Assembly (NCBI GenBank): GCA_020846195.1
Contig: JADLEJ010000002.1
Coordinates: 1 to 52,646, forward strand
Reading direction: 5' to 3'
DNA: 52,646 bases
From: Nitrospira sp.
GTDB taxonomy: Bacteria > Nitrospirota > Nitrospiria > Nitrospirales > Nitrospiraceae
Shown piece after piece: positions 44,842 to 52,646 of this stretch. Each line of letters starts with the position of its first letter. Position 1 is the first letter of the stretch. A program made the position numbers and the translations under genes. The notes beneath the pieces are model-generated. The model was given only the letters and a program-made list of their open reading frames with translations. It was not told the origin of the DNA and did no database searches.

Positions 44842-45645
44842 ATGCAAAAGATTTCCGTGTACATCATTGCGTTTAACGAGGCCGGGAAAGTCGCCACCAC
44901 GATTAATAGTGTGTTGTGGGCCGATGAAATCGTCGTGGCGGATTCGTCCAGTACGGACGGGACGGACCGGATTGCGGCTGAGATGGGCGCGCGCGTGCTT
45001 CAGATCCCGTTTGAAGGGTTTGGCCACTTGCGCAATCGGGCCATTGCCGCTTGCACACATGAGTGGATTCTGAGCATCGACACCGATGAACAATGTACGC
45101 CAGAGGTCCGGGATGAAGTTTTGTCGCTGCTGGCCGGGAACCCCGCGCACGACGCCTATCTTGTTCCACGGCGGAATTACTTCATGGGACAGTGGGTGAC
45201 GCATTCAGGCTGGTATCCAAATTTCCGGCAGCCGCAGCTGTTTCGGAAGGGCACGATGAAGTATATCGAGTCTCCTGTTCATGAAGGGTATGAGTTGCTG
45301 ACGCCCAAACCAGCGGGACGTTTGCAGCATGCCATTTGGCAGGTGCCATTCAAGAATTTTGAGGAAGTCGTCAAGAAAGCGAACCGGTATTCCACGCTCG
45401 GCGTGCTCAAGCTTGCCGATAAGCGCGTGTCGATGAGCCAGGCCCTGGCGCATGGGGTGTGGTCCTTCATCAAGCATTATGTGTTCAAGAAGGGATTCTT
45501 GGATGGCTGGCCCGGGTTTGTGATTGCCTTGGGAAATTTCGAAGGCACCTTCTATCGATATGCGAAGCGCTACGAATCCCAAGAGGCTTGGCCGTTTCCC
45601 ACGCAGCCCCCCTTGCGGCGGCCCAATGGAATCCCGCCGCCATGA
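44842..45645 (+). CDS. GT2 glycosyltransferase, WaaE/LgtF-like
   Basis: The 267-residue protein begins KISVYIIAFNEAGKV and has VADSSSTDGT, LSIDTDEQ (the DxD metal site) and RRNYFMGQWVTHSGWYP, which fit WaaE/LgtF beta-1,4-glucosyltransferases that extend heptose I in the LPS core. A role in the core is therefore likely. It follows the ligase gene by 8 nt, with AAGGGGC before the ATG, and overlaps the next gene by 4 nt. Confidence 0.87.
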   Translation: MQKISVYIIAFNEAGKVATTINSVLWADEIVVADSSSTDGTDRIAAEMGARVLQIPFEGFGHLRNRAIAACTHEWILSIDTDEQCTPEVRDEVLSLLAGNPAHDAYLVPRRNYFMGQWVTHSGWYPNFRQPQLFRKGTMKYIESPVHEGYELLTPKPAGRLQHAIWQVPFKNFEEVVKKANRYSTLGVLKLADKRVSMSQALAHGVWSFIKHYVFKKGFLDGWPGFVIALGNFEGTFYRYAKRYESQEAWPFPTQPPLRRPNGIPPP

Positions 45646-46463
45646 AGACGGCCGTGATCGTCACGACCTATAACCGTCCCGACGCGCTGGCCGCTGTGCT
45701 GGCTGGGTATCAGGCGCAGACGGATCAGGATTTCGAACTGGTCGTTGCCGATGATGGGTCTACGAGCGAGACGCTGGCGGTGGTGCGGGAGCATCAGCGG
45801 CACAGCCAATATGCGGTCCGGCATGTGTGGCAGGAGGATCGAGGGTTTCGAGCCGCAGCGATCCGCAACCGGGCGGTGGCCACCACGACGGCGGAGTATC
45901 TCATTTTTACCGATGGCGACTGTATTCCGTCCCGGCAGTTTGTGCAGCGGCACAAGCTGTTGGCCGAGCCCAGGTATTTCCTGGGAGGCAATCGGGTTCT
46001 ACTATCGCCGGGTGGGACGACGCGGGTGTTGCGGGAGAAAGCGCTGATTCACGAATGGCGCTGGCCGCAATGGGTTCGGTCCTGGATTCGGCGAGACGTG
46101 AACCGGCTTCTGCCTTTATTGACGCTGCCCAATGGCGCGTTTCGCACCTGGGCTTCTGGCCGGTGGGCGGGCATCAAGACCTGCAATCTTTCGCTCTGGC
46201 GAAGCGATCTCATTCGTGTGAATGGGCTTGATGAGTCCTATGAAGGATGGGGGCTGGAGGATTCCGATTTGGCGATTCGACTCTTGCGGTCTGGCGTGAA
46301 ACATAAGACCGCGCGCTATGCTGCACCGGTGTTTCACTTGTGGCACCAAGAACATGACCGGAGCCGGTTACAGGCAAACCGTCAGCGATTGGAGGAGTTA
46401 GTGCAATCTCAGCACATCCGTGCGGCGCTTGGGCTGGACCGACATCTGCCGAGGCTGGCATGA
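45642..46463 (+). CDS. GT2 glycosyltransferase with C-terminal galactosyltransferase-like segment
   Basis: The 273-residue protein starts KTAVIVTTYNRPDALAAVL, with VVADDGSTSET, TDGDCIPS and the C-terminal GWGLEDSDLAIRLLRSG motif seen in chondroitin-synthase-like GT2 enzymes. It is probably a core or O-antigen sugar transferase. The open frame from 45459 is an upstream extension inside the previous gene; ATG 45642 overlaps its stop (ATGA). Donor unknown. Confidence 0.85.
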   Translation: MKTAVIVTTYNRPDALAAVLAGYQAQTDQDFELVVADDGSTSETLAVVREHQRHSQYAVRHVWQEDRGFRAAAIRNRAVATTTAEYLIFTDGDCIPSRQFVQRHKLLAEPRYFLGGNRVLLSPGGTTRVLREKALIHEWRWPQWVRSWIRRDVNRLLPLLTLPNGAFRTWASGRWAGIKTCNLSLWRSDLIRVNGLDESYEGWGLEDSDLAIRLLRSGVKHKTARYAAPVFHLWHQEHDRSRLQANRQRLEELVQSQHIRAALGLDRHLPRLA

Positions 46464-47353
46464 GCAGCGATGAGACCGTTCATGGTGAGGCTGTTGCCGC
46501 AAACCGATTGATCGAGCGCTGTCCGGTCGGCTGCCAAAGCGATTTGGTGGAGACCTCGATTGTATTGCCCGAGGGGCCGTTGCGCCGGTGTTCATTGTGC
46601 TGGCAGCTTGTGAGCCAGATTACGGCGCAGGACTTTGCGGCATCGATGCAAGAATTCAATACGCCCAGAGGCACGCTTCCCACCCAGCGGACACAACGAA
46701 GACACGACGTGCGGGCGGCGAGACTATGCAAGACCTTGTCGGCCCTGATTCGTGCGAAATCGGGCGGCGCGCGGTTGTTGGACATCGGCTGTTCCAGCGG
46801 CGCGCTTCTTGGCAGCGCCAAACGTCATGGGTTTGAGGTCGAAGGGGTTGAACCGGCGGCACAGGCTGCCGAGCACGCAAGGAGCACAGGGTTGACCGTG
46901 TTTCACGGCTATCTTCAGGATGCCTGCTACCCGGCTGCGAGTTTCGATGCAGTGACGTTGATGGAAGTGATCGAACATCTTCCGGATCCACAGGCGCTCT
47001 TGAAAGAGGCCTGGCGGATTCTCAAGCCGAATGGCGTGCTCGTGGTGGGCACGGGGAATGGCGCGAGTTGGACGGTTCGTCTGGTCGGCGCTGGTTGGGG
47101 GTATCTCCACGTAGCCCAGCACGGTGGCCACATCAGTTTCTTTAATCCCGATTCTCTCAGGTCCTTGGCGACGCAATGCGGGTTTTCTGTCGAGCGCATT
47201 GAGACCCGGCGTGTGTCGCTGGCAGATAAACAGCAGGCTGGCAGGGCCGTGTATGGCGTGCTCAAGGTCGTGGCGGAGTTGATGGCGCTTCCGGCTCGAT
47301 GGTGCGGGAAAGGGCATGACATGCTGGTCTTCCTGAGAAAGGCGCCGGCCTAG
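46460..47353 (+). CDS. Class I SAM-dependent methyltransferase (glycan-type)
   Basis: The 297-residue protein has an N-terminal Cys-rich piece (CPVGC, later CSLCW) and the SAM fold LLDIGCSSGALLGSAK near residue 108, MEVIEHLPDPQALLKEAWRILKPNG and HGGHISFFNPDSL. This layout suits methylation of O-antigen sugars. It is linked by a 4-nt overlap to the GT2 gene upstream and lies 3 nt before the next gene, so it is in the same operon. Confidence 0.84.
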   Translation: MSSDETVHGEAVAANRLIERCPVGCQSDLVETSIVLPEGPLRRCSLCWQLVSQITAQDFAASMQEFNTPRGTLPTQRTQRRHDVRAARLCKTLSALIRAKSGGARLLDIGCSSGALLGSAKRHGFEVEGVEPAAQAAEHARSTGLTVFHGYLQDACYPAASFDAVTLMEVIEHLPDPQALLKEAWRILKPNGVLVVGTGNGASWTVRLVGAGWGYLHVAQHGGHISFFNPDSLRSLATQCGFSVERIETRRVSLADKQQAGRAVYGVLKVVAELMALPARWCGKGHDMLVFLRKAPA

Positions 47354-47356
47354 TCG

Positions 47357-48580
47357 ATGACGCAGGGTACGCCAGATGCACGCCTGAAAATCGCCATCCT
47401 CATCAAGCGGTTTCTTCGCACCGGTGGCGCAGAGAAGTATGCAATGGAGGTTATTCGGCGATTGGCCGTGCATCATGAGGTGCATGTGTTTGCGCATGAA
47501 TGGGTATTCGATGGTCCTGAACCCATCACGTTTCACAAGATTCCCAGGATCTGCCGCAAGCCAGCTTGGCTGAATCAGCTCTTCTTTTCCTCCTTCTGTC
47601 GCAATGCGGTGGCGGCTGAATTCGATGTGGTGCATTCCTTTGAAAAGGTCTCGACCTTCGATGTGATGACGGTCCAATCGCCCTGTTTCAAATCTCCCGA
47701 TCTCAATAACGCGGGACCGTGGAAGGCGCGATTGGACTGGGTGCGCGCGGTGATGAGCCCTCGCAAGCTGGCCTGGCGATGGCTTGAGGCCAGGCAATTT
47801 GCTCAAGATGGTGCGCGGGTGATTATTGCCGTGGCTGAAAAAGTGAAACGAAATGTTCAAGACTGCTACGGGCTTCCCGACGACTATTTTAGGCTAGCCT
47901 ATACGGGGGTTGAAGCGTCGGCGGCGGAGCGGGCGCATGCACCGAAGGAGTTGGACGGGATTCGCGCGCAATTGGGAATACCTGTGGGGAATGCGGCGGT
48001 ACTCTTTGTCGGCACGGAGTTTAAACGAAAAGGGCTGGATGCGCTCTTGGAAGGGTTCGCGTTGCTGCCGCGCGGAACATGTACGTTGCTCATTGCCGGT
48101 GGCGGCGGCGGGAAGTTGGAGCACTACAAGAGTCTCGCGGCTAAGATGGGCCTGGGGGCTGAGGTGCGGTTCCTCGGCTTAGTGCCAGATATCGAGCGGA
48201 TTTATCCGGTTGCCGACATGTATATTTTGCCTACGTTAGCGGATCCCTGTCCCTTGGCTCCGCTGGAAGCGATGGCGGCGGGAGTGGCCACTATCATGAG
48301 TGATGCTGAATTTAACGGGAGCGCCGAATTGATCGGAGACGGAGAAGCGGTGCTTCTTGACGATCCCCGCAGTCCGCAGGAAATCGCCGCGGCGCTTATG
48401 AATCTTATGGACAGCCAGGTTCGCCGTGAGCTGGCCGCAAAGGGGCGCCAGTTGGTGTGCCAGTTCACGTGGGATAAGACTGCCGAGGAAACGCTGTCGG
48501 CATATCGGGCGGCGATTGAGCGGAAGCGTGTGGCACAACAGACGCATCGAGCGCAGCCAGGAGTGTCATGCGAGGGCTAG
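47357..48580 (+). CDS. Glycosyltransferase family 4 (WaaG-like)
   Basis: The 407-residue protein begins KIAILIKRFLRTGGAEKYAMEVI, has VVHSFEKVSTFDV, LFVGTEFKRKGLDALLEGF and LPTLADPCPLAPLEAMAAG with the E-x7-E-like pair. These fit WaaG-type core alpha-glucosyltransferases. Together with the WaaE-like and ligase genes this suggests a second set of core genes. It overlaps the next gene by 13 nt. Confidence 0.86.
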   Translation: MTQGTPDARLKIAILIKRFLRTGGAEKYAMEVIRRLAVHHEVHVFAHEWVFDGPEPITFHKIPRICRKPAWLNQLFFSSFCRNAVAAEFDVVHSFEKVSTFDVMTVQSPCFKSPDLNNAGPWKARLDWVRAVMSPRKLAWRWLEARQFAQDGARVIIAVAEKVKRNVQDCYGLPDDYFRLAYTGVEASAAERAHAPKELDGIRAQLGIPVGNAAVLFVGTEFKRKGLDALLEGFALLPRGTCTLLIAGGGGGKLEHYKSLAAKMGLGAEVRFLGLVPDIERIYPVADMYILPTLADPCPLAPLEAMAAGVATIMSDAEFNGSAELIGDGEAVLLDDPRSPQEIAAALMNLMDSQVRRELAAKGRQLVCQFTWDKTAEETLSAYRAAIERKRVAQQTHRAQPGVSCEG

Positions 48581-50460
48581 TTAGCCAACTCTTTCACGCG
48601 ATGGTGGGAAAGTACGGGCAGTTTGTGCTGCGCTTCCGCGCGGGGCTTGTCGTCGCGACGCATCTGGCCCTCATTGTGGCCGCCCATCTGACGGCGTTTG
48701 TGTTGCGCTTTGAGGGCGATATCCAGCCGCCGTTCGACCAGATCATGTGGCGGTATGTGCCGCTGGTCTTGTTGATGTATTGGGGTGGATTGTGGGCGTT
48801 TGGCATTCAACGCGGGCTGTGGCGCTATGTGGGCCTGCACGATATTCGGCGAATCTTTTGGGCGTCAACGGCCAGTGCGGCGGTGTTTTACGGTCTGGTG
48901 CATCTGGTGCTCGGCTGGACGGAGTATCCTCGCTCCATCATCATTCTGACCGGTCTCTTGAGCGGGTTTTACATTGTCGGCATTCGGCTCGCGGTGCGCT
49001 GGTTTCGGGAGTGGCTCCACATCGTGGCGCCGACGGCCCGGCGAGTGCTCATTGTCGGCGCCGGTCATGCCGGGGAACTGCTTGCGAGAGACATGCTGTC
49101 GGATCCGAGCTTCGACAGCCGGCCGGTCGGTTTCATTGACGACGATCCGGTGAAGCGGAAGATGAAGATTCACGGGATTCCCGTGGTCGGAACGATTGCG
49201 GACATCAAGCACGCGGCAGGTCGGCTGGAGGTACACGAGATTATTGTAGCCTTGCCTTCTGCGTCGACTGCCTCAAAACAGCGAATTCTTGCCGCTTCCG
49301 AGGGATGCACGGCACCGATTAAGATTCTGCCGAATGTGAGGCAACTGTTAGGCGACCCGGTGTCGCTTCAGCAAGTGCGGCCGATGAGCTTGGAAGATCT
49401 ATTGCAGCGAGAACCGATTCAGACCGACCGGCAGGAGTTGCATCCTCTGATAGAGGGGAAAACCGTTTTGGTTACCGGGGCGGGGGGATCGATCGGATCG
49501 GAACTGTGCCGCCAGATCGCCTCGTATCGGCCGGAGTCCCTGGTGTTGTTCGAACGCTATGAAAACTCGCTTCACGCGCTGCTCTTGGAATTGCGAGCGG
49601 CGTTTCCCTCTGTCGGTGTGCTGCCAATCATTGGCGATGTCACGGTTCCGGAACGAGTGGCCGAAGTCTTTCGTCAGACGAGTCCCGATCTGGTTTTTCA
49701 TGCGGCGGCCCATAAGCATGTGCCGCTGATGGAACTGAATCCCAAGGAAGCCGTCCGGAACAATGTACTGGGCACCCGCATTGTCGCTGAAGCGGCCTTG
49801 GCGGCTGGCGTCGATCGGTTTGTGTTGATCTCAACGGATAAAGCCGTCAACCCCACGAGTGTCATGGGCGTAACCAAGCGCATCGCGGAGCAGGTCATTC
49901 AGGGATTTAACCATCGGGGACAGACCAAATACATCGTGGTGCGCTTTGGGAATGTGCTGGGGAGTAACGGCAGTGTCGTCCCCTTGTTTACGGAGCAGAT
50001 TCGCAAAGGTGGCCCGATCACGGTGACGGATCCGGAGATCAAACGATTCTTTATGACGATCCCAGAAGCTGTCCAGTTGGTATTGCAGGCGAGTGTGATC
50101 GGGCAAGGCGGGGATGTGTTTGTGCTCGATATGGGGGAACAGATCAAGATTGTGGATTTAGCGCGGAACATGATCGTGCTATCCGGTTTGGTGCCGGGGA
50201 AGGACATCGATATTCAGTTCACAGGATTGCGCCCTGGAGAGAAGCTCTATGAGGAGCTGTTCGACGAAAGTGAACAGACCGAATCCACGGCACATGAAAA
50301 AATCAATCGTGCGCTCAGTCCGCTTGCACAGGCGGATTTCGACGGTTGGCTAGATCGGCTTGGAACAAATCTGCTGCAGTGGAGTGACGACGATCTCCTG
50401 CTGCAACTCCGGCAGCGGATTCCAAGTTTTACCCCGACGGGTCCTCAACGGGTTTCCTGA
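48568..50460 (+). CDS. UDP-GlcNAc 4,6-dehydratase, membrane retaining type (WbpM/PglF-like)
   Basis: The 630-residue protein has four N-terminal membrane helices, a CoA-binding-like Rossmann piece (VLIVGAGHAGELLARDM) and a dehydratase domain with VTGAGGSIGSELCRQ, STDKAVNPTSVMGVTKR and RPGEKLYEEL. Met433 with Lys437 replaces the usual Tyr-x3-Lys, the mark of retaining WbpM/PglF enzymes. Its product leads to QuiNAc, FucNAc or bacillosamine, different from the PseB product. It starts inside the previous gene. The 140-nt gap after it contains TATAAA (50550-50555) and a CCGCCT/AGGCGG pair but no convincing promoter. Confidence 0.93.
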   Translation: MRGLVSQLFHAMVGKYGQFVLRFRAGLVVATHLALIVAAHLTAFVLRFEGDIQPPFDQIMWRYVPLVLLMYWGGLWAFGIQRGLWRYVGLHDIRRIFWASTASAAVFYGLVHLVLGWTEYPRSIIILTGLLSGFYIVGIRLAVRWFREWLHIVAPTARRVLIVGAGHAGELLARDMLSDPSFDSRPVGFIDDDPVKRKMKIHGIPVVGTIADIKHAAGRLEVHEIIVALPSASTASKQRILAASEGCTAPIKILPNVRQLLGDPVSLQQVRPMSLEDLLQREPIQTDRQELHPLIEGKTVLVTGAGGSIGSELCRQIASYRPESLVLFERYENSLHALLLELRAAFPSVGVLPIIGDVTVPERVAEVFRQTSPDLVFHAAAHKHVPLMELNPKEAVRNNVLGTRIVAEAALAAGVDRFVLISTDKAVNPTSVMGVTKRIAEQVIQGFNHRGQTKYIVVRFGNVLGSNGSVVPLFTEQIRKGGPITVTDPEIKRFFMTIPEAVQLVLQASVIGQGGDVFVLDMGEQIKIVDLARNMIVLSGLVPGKDIDIQFTGLRPGEKLYEELFDESEQTESTAHEKINRALSPLAQADFDGWLDRLGTNLLQWSDDDLLLQLRQRIPSFTPTGPQRVS

Positions 50461-50600
50461 CCAGGCGCTTTTCTTCCCTCTATCGGTGAAATGAAATCGA
50501 GTAGGAAAAACCGCCGCCTCCCCCTATAGTTTGAACGGGTAGCAACCGATATAAACGAGGCGGAGGCAGCGAAGATGGTTCAGATTGGGAGGGGCTGATT

Positions 50601-51335
50601 GTGAAAGGTGTTGTGCTCGCCGGTGGGCTGGGAACCAGGCTCATGCCCCTCACGAAAGTCACGAATAAGCACCTCCTGCCCATTTACGATCGGCCCATGA
50701 TCTATTACCCGATCCAGGCGTTGGTGAATGCCGGGATTCGAGACATCATGTTGGTCACTGGTGGAAATAACGCTGGAGATTTTCTCAAGCTGTTGGGAAA
50801 CGGCAAAGAATTTGGGTTGAGACATCTGAACTATACCTATCAGGAAGGAGAAGGCGGCATTGCCGATGCTCTTCGTCTGGCTGAGCATTTTGCGGACGGT
50901 GAGGCGATCTGCGTGATCTTGGGCGACAATATTATTGAAGGCCATATCGCCCATGCGGCCGATACTTTTCGACAACAGAAGATTGGAGCGAAGATTCTCC
51001 TGAAGGAAGTGAAAGATCCTCAGCGATTCGGTGTGCCGGTGTTGGAAGGCGAGCGGGTGCTGAAGATCGAGGAAAAGCCGGCCCGTCCACGATCGGCCTA
51101 TGCGGTGACCGGGTTGTATTTCTACGATGCGCAGGTATTCGACATTATCAAAACGTTGAAGCCTTCCGGTCGTGGCGAATTGGAAATTACCGATGTCAAC
51201 AATGCCTATATTGCAGCAGGGACGTTGACGTGGGAAGTCCTTAAAGGATGGTGGACTGATGCCGGCACCATTGAGTCTCTGCATCTCGCCAATCAATTGG
51301 TCTGTCAGACCGGGGCCAACAAGCGTGAGGCGTGA
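50601..51335 (+). CDS. rmlA: Glucose-1-phosphate thymidylyltransferase RmlA (short form)
   Basis: RmlA makes dTDP-glucose, the first step to dTDP-L-rhamnose. The 244-residue protein has VLAGGLGTRLMPLT, NKHLLPIYDRPMIYYP, VILGDNIIEG and KIEEKPARP. It is shorter than the ~290-residue enterobacterial enzyme, like the 240-residue forms found in many bacteria. It starts at a GTG with GGAGGGG 6 nt upstream. rmlB follows with no spacer. The gene opens a new rml operon after a 140-nt gap. Confidence 0.93.
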   Translation: MKGVVLAGGLGTRLMPLTKVTNKHLLPIYDRPMIYYPIQALVNAGIRDIMLVTGGNNAGDFLKLLGNGKEFGLRHLNYTYQEGEGGIADALRLAEHFADGEAICVILGDNIIEGHIAHAADTFRQQKIGAKILLKEVKDPQRFGVPVLEGERVLKIEEKPARPRSAYAVTGLYFYDAQVFDIIKTLKPSGRGELEITDVNNAYIAAGTLTWEVLKGWWTDAGTIESLHLANQLVCQTGANKREA

Positions 51336-52364
51336 ATGAAGATCCTCCTTACCGGCGGCGCCGGATTTATCGGGTCTCATCTTGTCCGGCGATTGCTGGC
51401 GAGGCCGGAGCATCAGGTCGTCAATTTTGACGCCCTTCGGTATTCCGGCAATCTCGCCAACCTCGAATCGGTGCAACAGCATCCCCGCTATCGGTTCGTC
51501 CAGGGAGATATCTGCGATCAGCCGCTCGTGGAATCGGTGATCCGAGACCATCAGATCGACGGGGTCATCAATTGCGCCGCGGAAACGCATGTCGATCGCT
51601 CCATTCTCGATCCGGGAAGCTTTGCGCGGACCGATGTGGTTGGAACAGGGGTGCTGCTGGAGGCGGCTCGCCAGGCTGGCGTGCGCCGATTTCTCCAAGT
51701 CAGTACCGATGAAGTCTATGGCAGTGTTGAAACGGGGACATCAAGCGAGACCGATCGGCTGGCGCCTCGCAGCCCCTATTCCGCGAGCAAGGCGGGCGGA
51801 GAACTGCTGGCGCTCAGCTATTGGACGACCTATCGGTTCCCCGTCGTTGTGACCAGGGGAAGCAATACCTACGGGTCTCATCAGTATCCGGAGAAATTCA
51901 TTCCGCTCTTTGTGACCAATGCCATCGATGGGCAACTGCTTCCGCTCTATGGCGATGGCCGCCAATGCCGCGACTGGCTTGCGGTGGAAGATCATTGTGT
52001 GGGGATCGAGCAGGCTTTTCTCCATGGAGAGCCTGGGACGGCGTACAATATCGGTGGAGGAAATGAGCGAGAGAATCTTACGGTTGCGGAGATGATTCTC
52101 GACTCTCTGGGGCAACCGAAGAGTTTATTGCGGTATGTCAGCGATCGCCCCGGCCATGACCGCCGGTATGCGGTCGATTGCAGCCGTTTGCGGGAGCTGG
52201 GCTGGAAGCCGGCCGTGCCGTTTGCCGATGGGATTCGCGAAACGGTTCGGTGGTATCGAGAACATGAATCCTGGTGGCGGCCGATCAAGTCGGGCGAGTT
52301 CAAACGGTATTACGAAGAGCAGTATCGCCGCCGATTGGAAGAAGGGACGGCATGCGGATCCTGA
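51336..52364 (+). CDS. rmlB: dTDP-glucose 4,6-dehydratase RmlB
   Basis: RmlB dehydrates dTDP-glucose to the 4-keto-6-deoxy sugar. The 342-residue protein has GGAGFIGSHLVRRLL at the start, AAETHVDRSI, STDEVYGSVE, YSASKAGGE (Tyr and Lys of the catalytic set), and GSNTYGSHQYPEKFIP, all typical of RmlB. It begins right after the rmlA stop and overlaps rmlD by 13 nt. Confidence 0.95.
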   Translation: MKILLTGGAGFIGSHLVRRLLARPEHQVVNFDALRYSGNLANLESVQQHPRYRFVQGDICDQPLVESVIRDHQIDGVINCAAETHVDRSILDPGSFARTDVVGTGVLLEAARQAGVRRFLQVSTDEVYGSVETGTSSETDRLAPRSPYSASKAGGELLALSYWTTYRFPVVVTRGSNTYGSHQYPEKFIPLFVTNAIDGQLLPLYGDGRQCRDWLAVEDHCVGIEQAFLHGEPGTAYNIGGGNERENLTVAEMILDSLGQPKSLLRYVSDRPGHDRRYAVDCSRLRELGWKPAVPFADGIRETVRWYREHESWWRPIKSGEFKRYYEEQYRRRLEEGTACGS

Positions 52365-52646
52365 TCACCGGCGCGAACGGACAATTGGGGCGTGAATTGC
52401 GCCAGGTCTTTGCCTCCGAGACGCTCATTCTAAAGGATTTGCCCGATTTCGATCTCACAGGATCGCAGGTAGAAGAGGATGTTGTCGAGGCACGGCCGGA
52501 TCTCATTATCCATGCTGGAGCCTATACCGATGTCGATGGAGCCGAGCGTGAGTCCGATCGGGCGATGGAGGTCAATGCGTTCGGAACTTTGCAGGTGGCG
52601 CGGGCGGCAGTGCGAGTCGGTGCCCGGTTGCTGTACATCTCGACAG
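52352..52646 (+). CDS. rmlD: dTDP-4-dehydrorhamnose reductase RmlD (3' partial)
   Basis: The first 98 residues are visible: MRILITGANGQLGRELRQVF (the NADP Rossmann motif), then ARPDLIIHAGAYTDVDGAERESDRA, the RmlD family segment. It completes dTDP-L-rhamnose together with RmlC, which is not seen between rmlA and rmlD and may follow outside. The window ends inside the gene. ATG 52352 overlaps the rmlB end by 13 nt. Confidence 0.93.
   Translation, partial: MRILITGANGQLGRELRQVFASETLILKDLPDFDLTGSQVEEDVVEARPDLIIHAGAYTDVDGAERESDRAMEVNAFGTLQVARAAVRVGARLLYIST

Noticed and set aside
50520..50560. Promoter before rmlA (TATAAA at 50550)
   Set aside because: TTGAAC lies only 13 nt upstream and the 17-nt position (TAGTTT) is a poor -35 box.
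50580..51698. Antisense open frame (372 codons) over rmlA-rmlB
   Set aside because: Both sense genes are certain; no motif in the antisense product.
1..52646. CRISPR array, tRNA or rRNA
   Set aside because: No regularly spaced repeats and no cloverleaf or rRNA segments were seen.

Overview
The window looks like a chromosomal segment of a Gram-negative bacterium, most likely a Nitrospira-type member of the Nitrospirota. This is an inference from gene content and order, high GC in the housekeeping part, and use of LpxI rather than LpxH. No rRNA or tRNA is present to confirm it. All genes found lie on the + strand and are tightly packed, often with ATGA or GTGA overlaps. No gap without a gene exceeds about 175 nt.

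Region 1 (1-16436) is an outer-membrane and lipid A-core block: bamA (5' end cut by the window), two Skp/OmpH-like chaperones (the first a predicted lipoprotein), fabZ, lpxA, lpxI, a Gfo/Idh oxidoreductase, lpxB, msbA, a DUF374 acyltransferase gene broken by a 1-nt shift in an A9 run, waaA, lpxK, a waaF-gmhB fusion and two more heptosyltransferases. lpxD is missing from its usual place between skp and fabZ. A large imperfect inverted repeat lies between lpxI and the oxidoreductase.

Region 2 (16437-26470) starts with a good sigma70-type promoter, a winged-helix regulator with a Rossmann-like tail, and a NusG/UpxY-type antiterminator. A pseudaminic-acid-type (nonulosonic acid) operon follows: pseB, pseC, an aldo/keto reductase, a SpsF-like cytidylyltransferase fused to a class III aminotransferase, a PseG-PseH fusion, pseI and a FemAB/GNAT-like gene.

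Region 3 (26471-35575) is looser, partly AT-richer accessory DNA: two methyltransferases (one with a G9 tract in frame), a PhyH-type dioxygenase, a one-piece ABC exporter, an alpha/alpha-toroid protein with Q-x-x-D/N-G-x-F repeats, a polysaccharide pyruvyl transferase and a capsule-type (PF05159-like) protein.

Region 4 (35576-52646) returns to glycan assembly: wecB, four GT4-type and two GT2-type glycosyltransferases, an AsnB-type amidotransferase, a WecA/WbpL-type initiating transferase, an O-antigen ligase/polymerase-like membrane protein, a methyltransferase, a WbpM/PglF-type dehydratase, rmlA, rmlB and the start of rmlD.

Taken together, the window encodes lipid A, heptose core and a complex O-antigen or surface glycan that probably carries a pseudaminic-type sugar, rhamnose and pyruvyl, methyl or amide decorations. 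The least familiar parts are the fused nonulosonic enzymes, the homopolymer tracts that could switch genes by slippage, and the Region 3 genes of unknown role.
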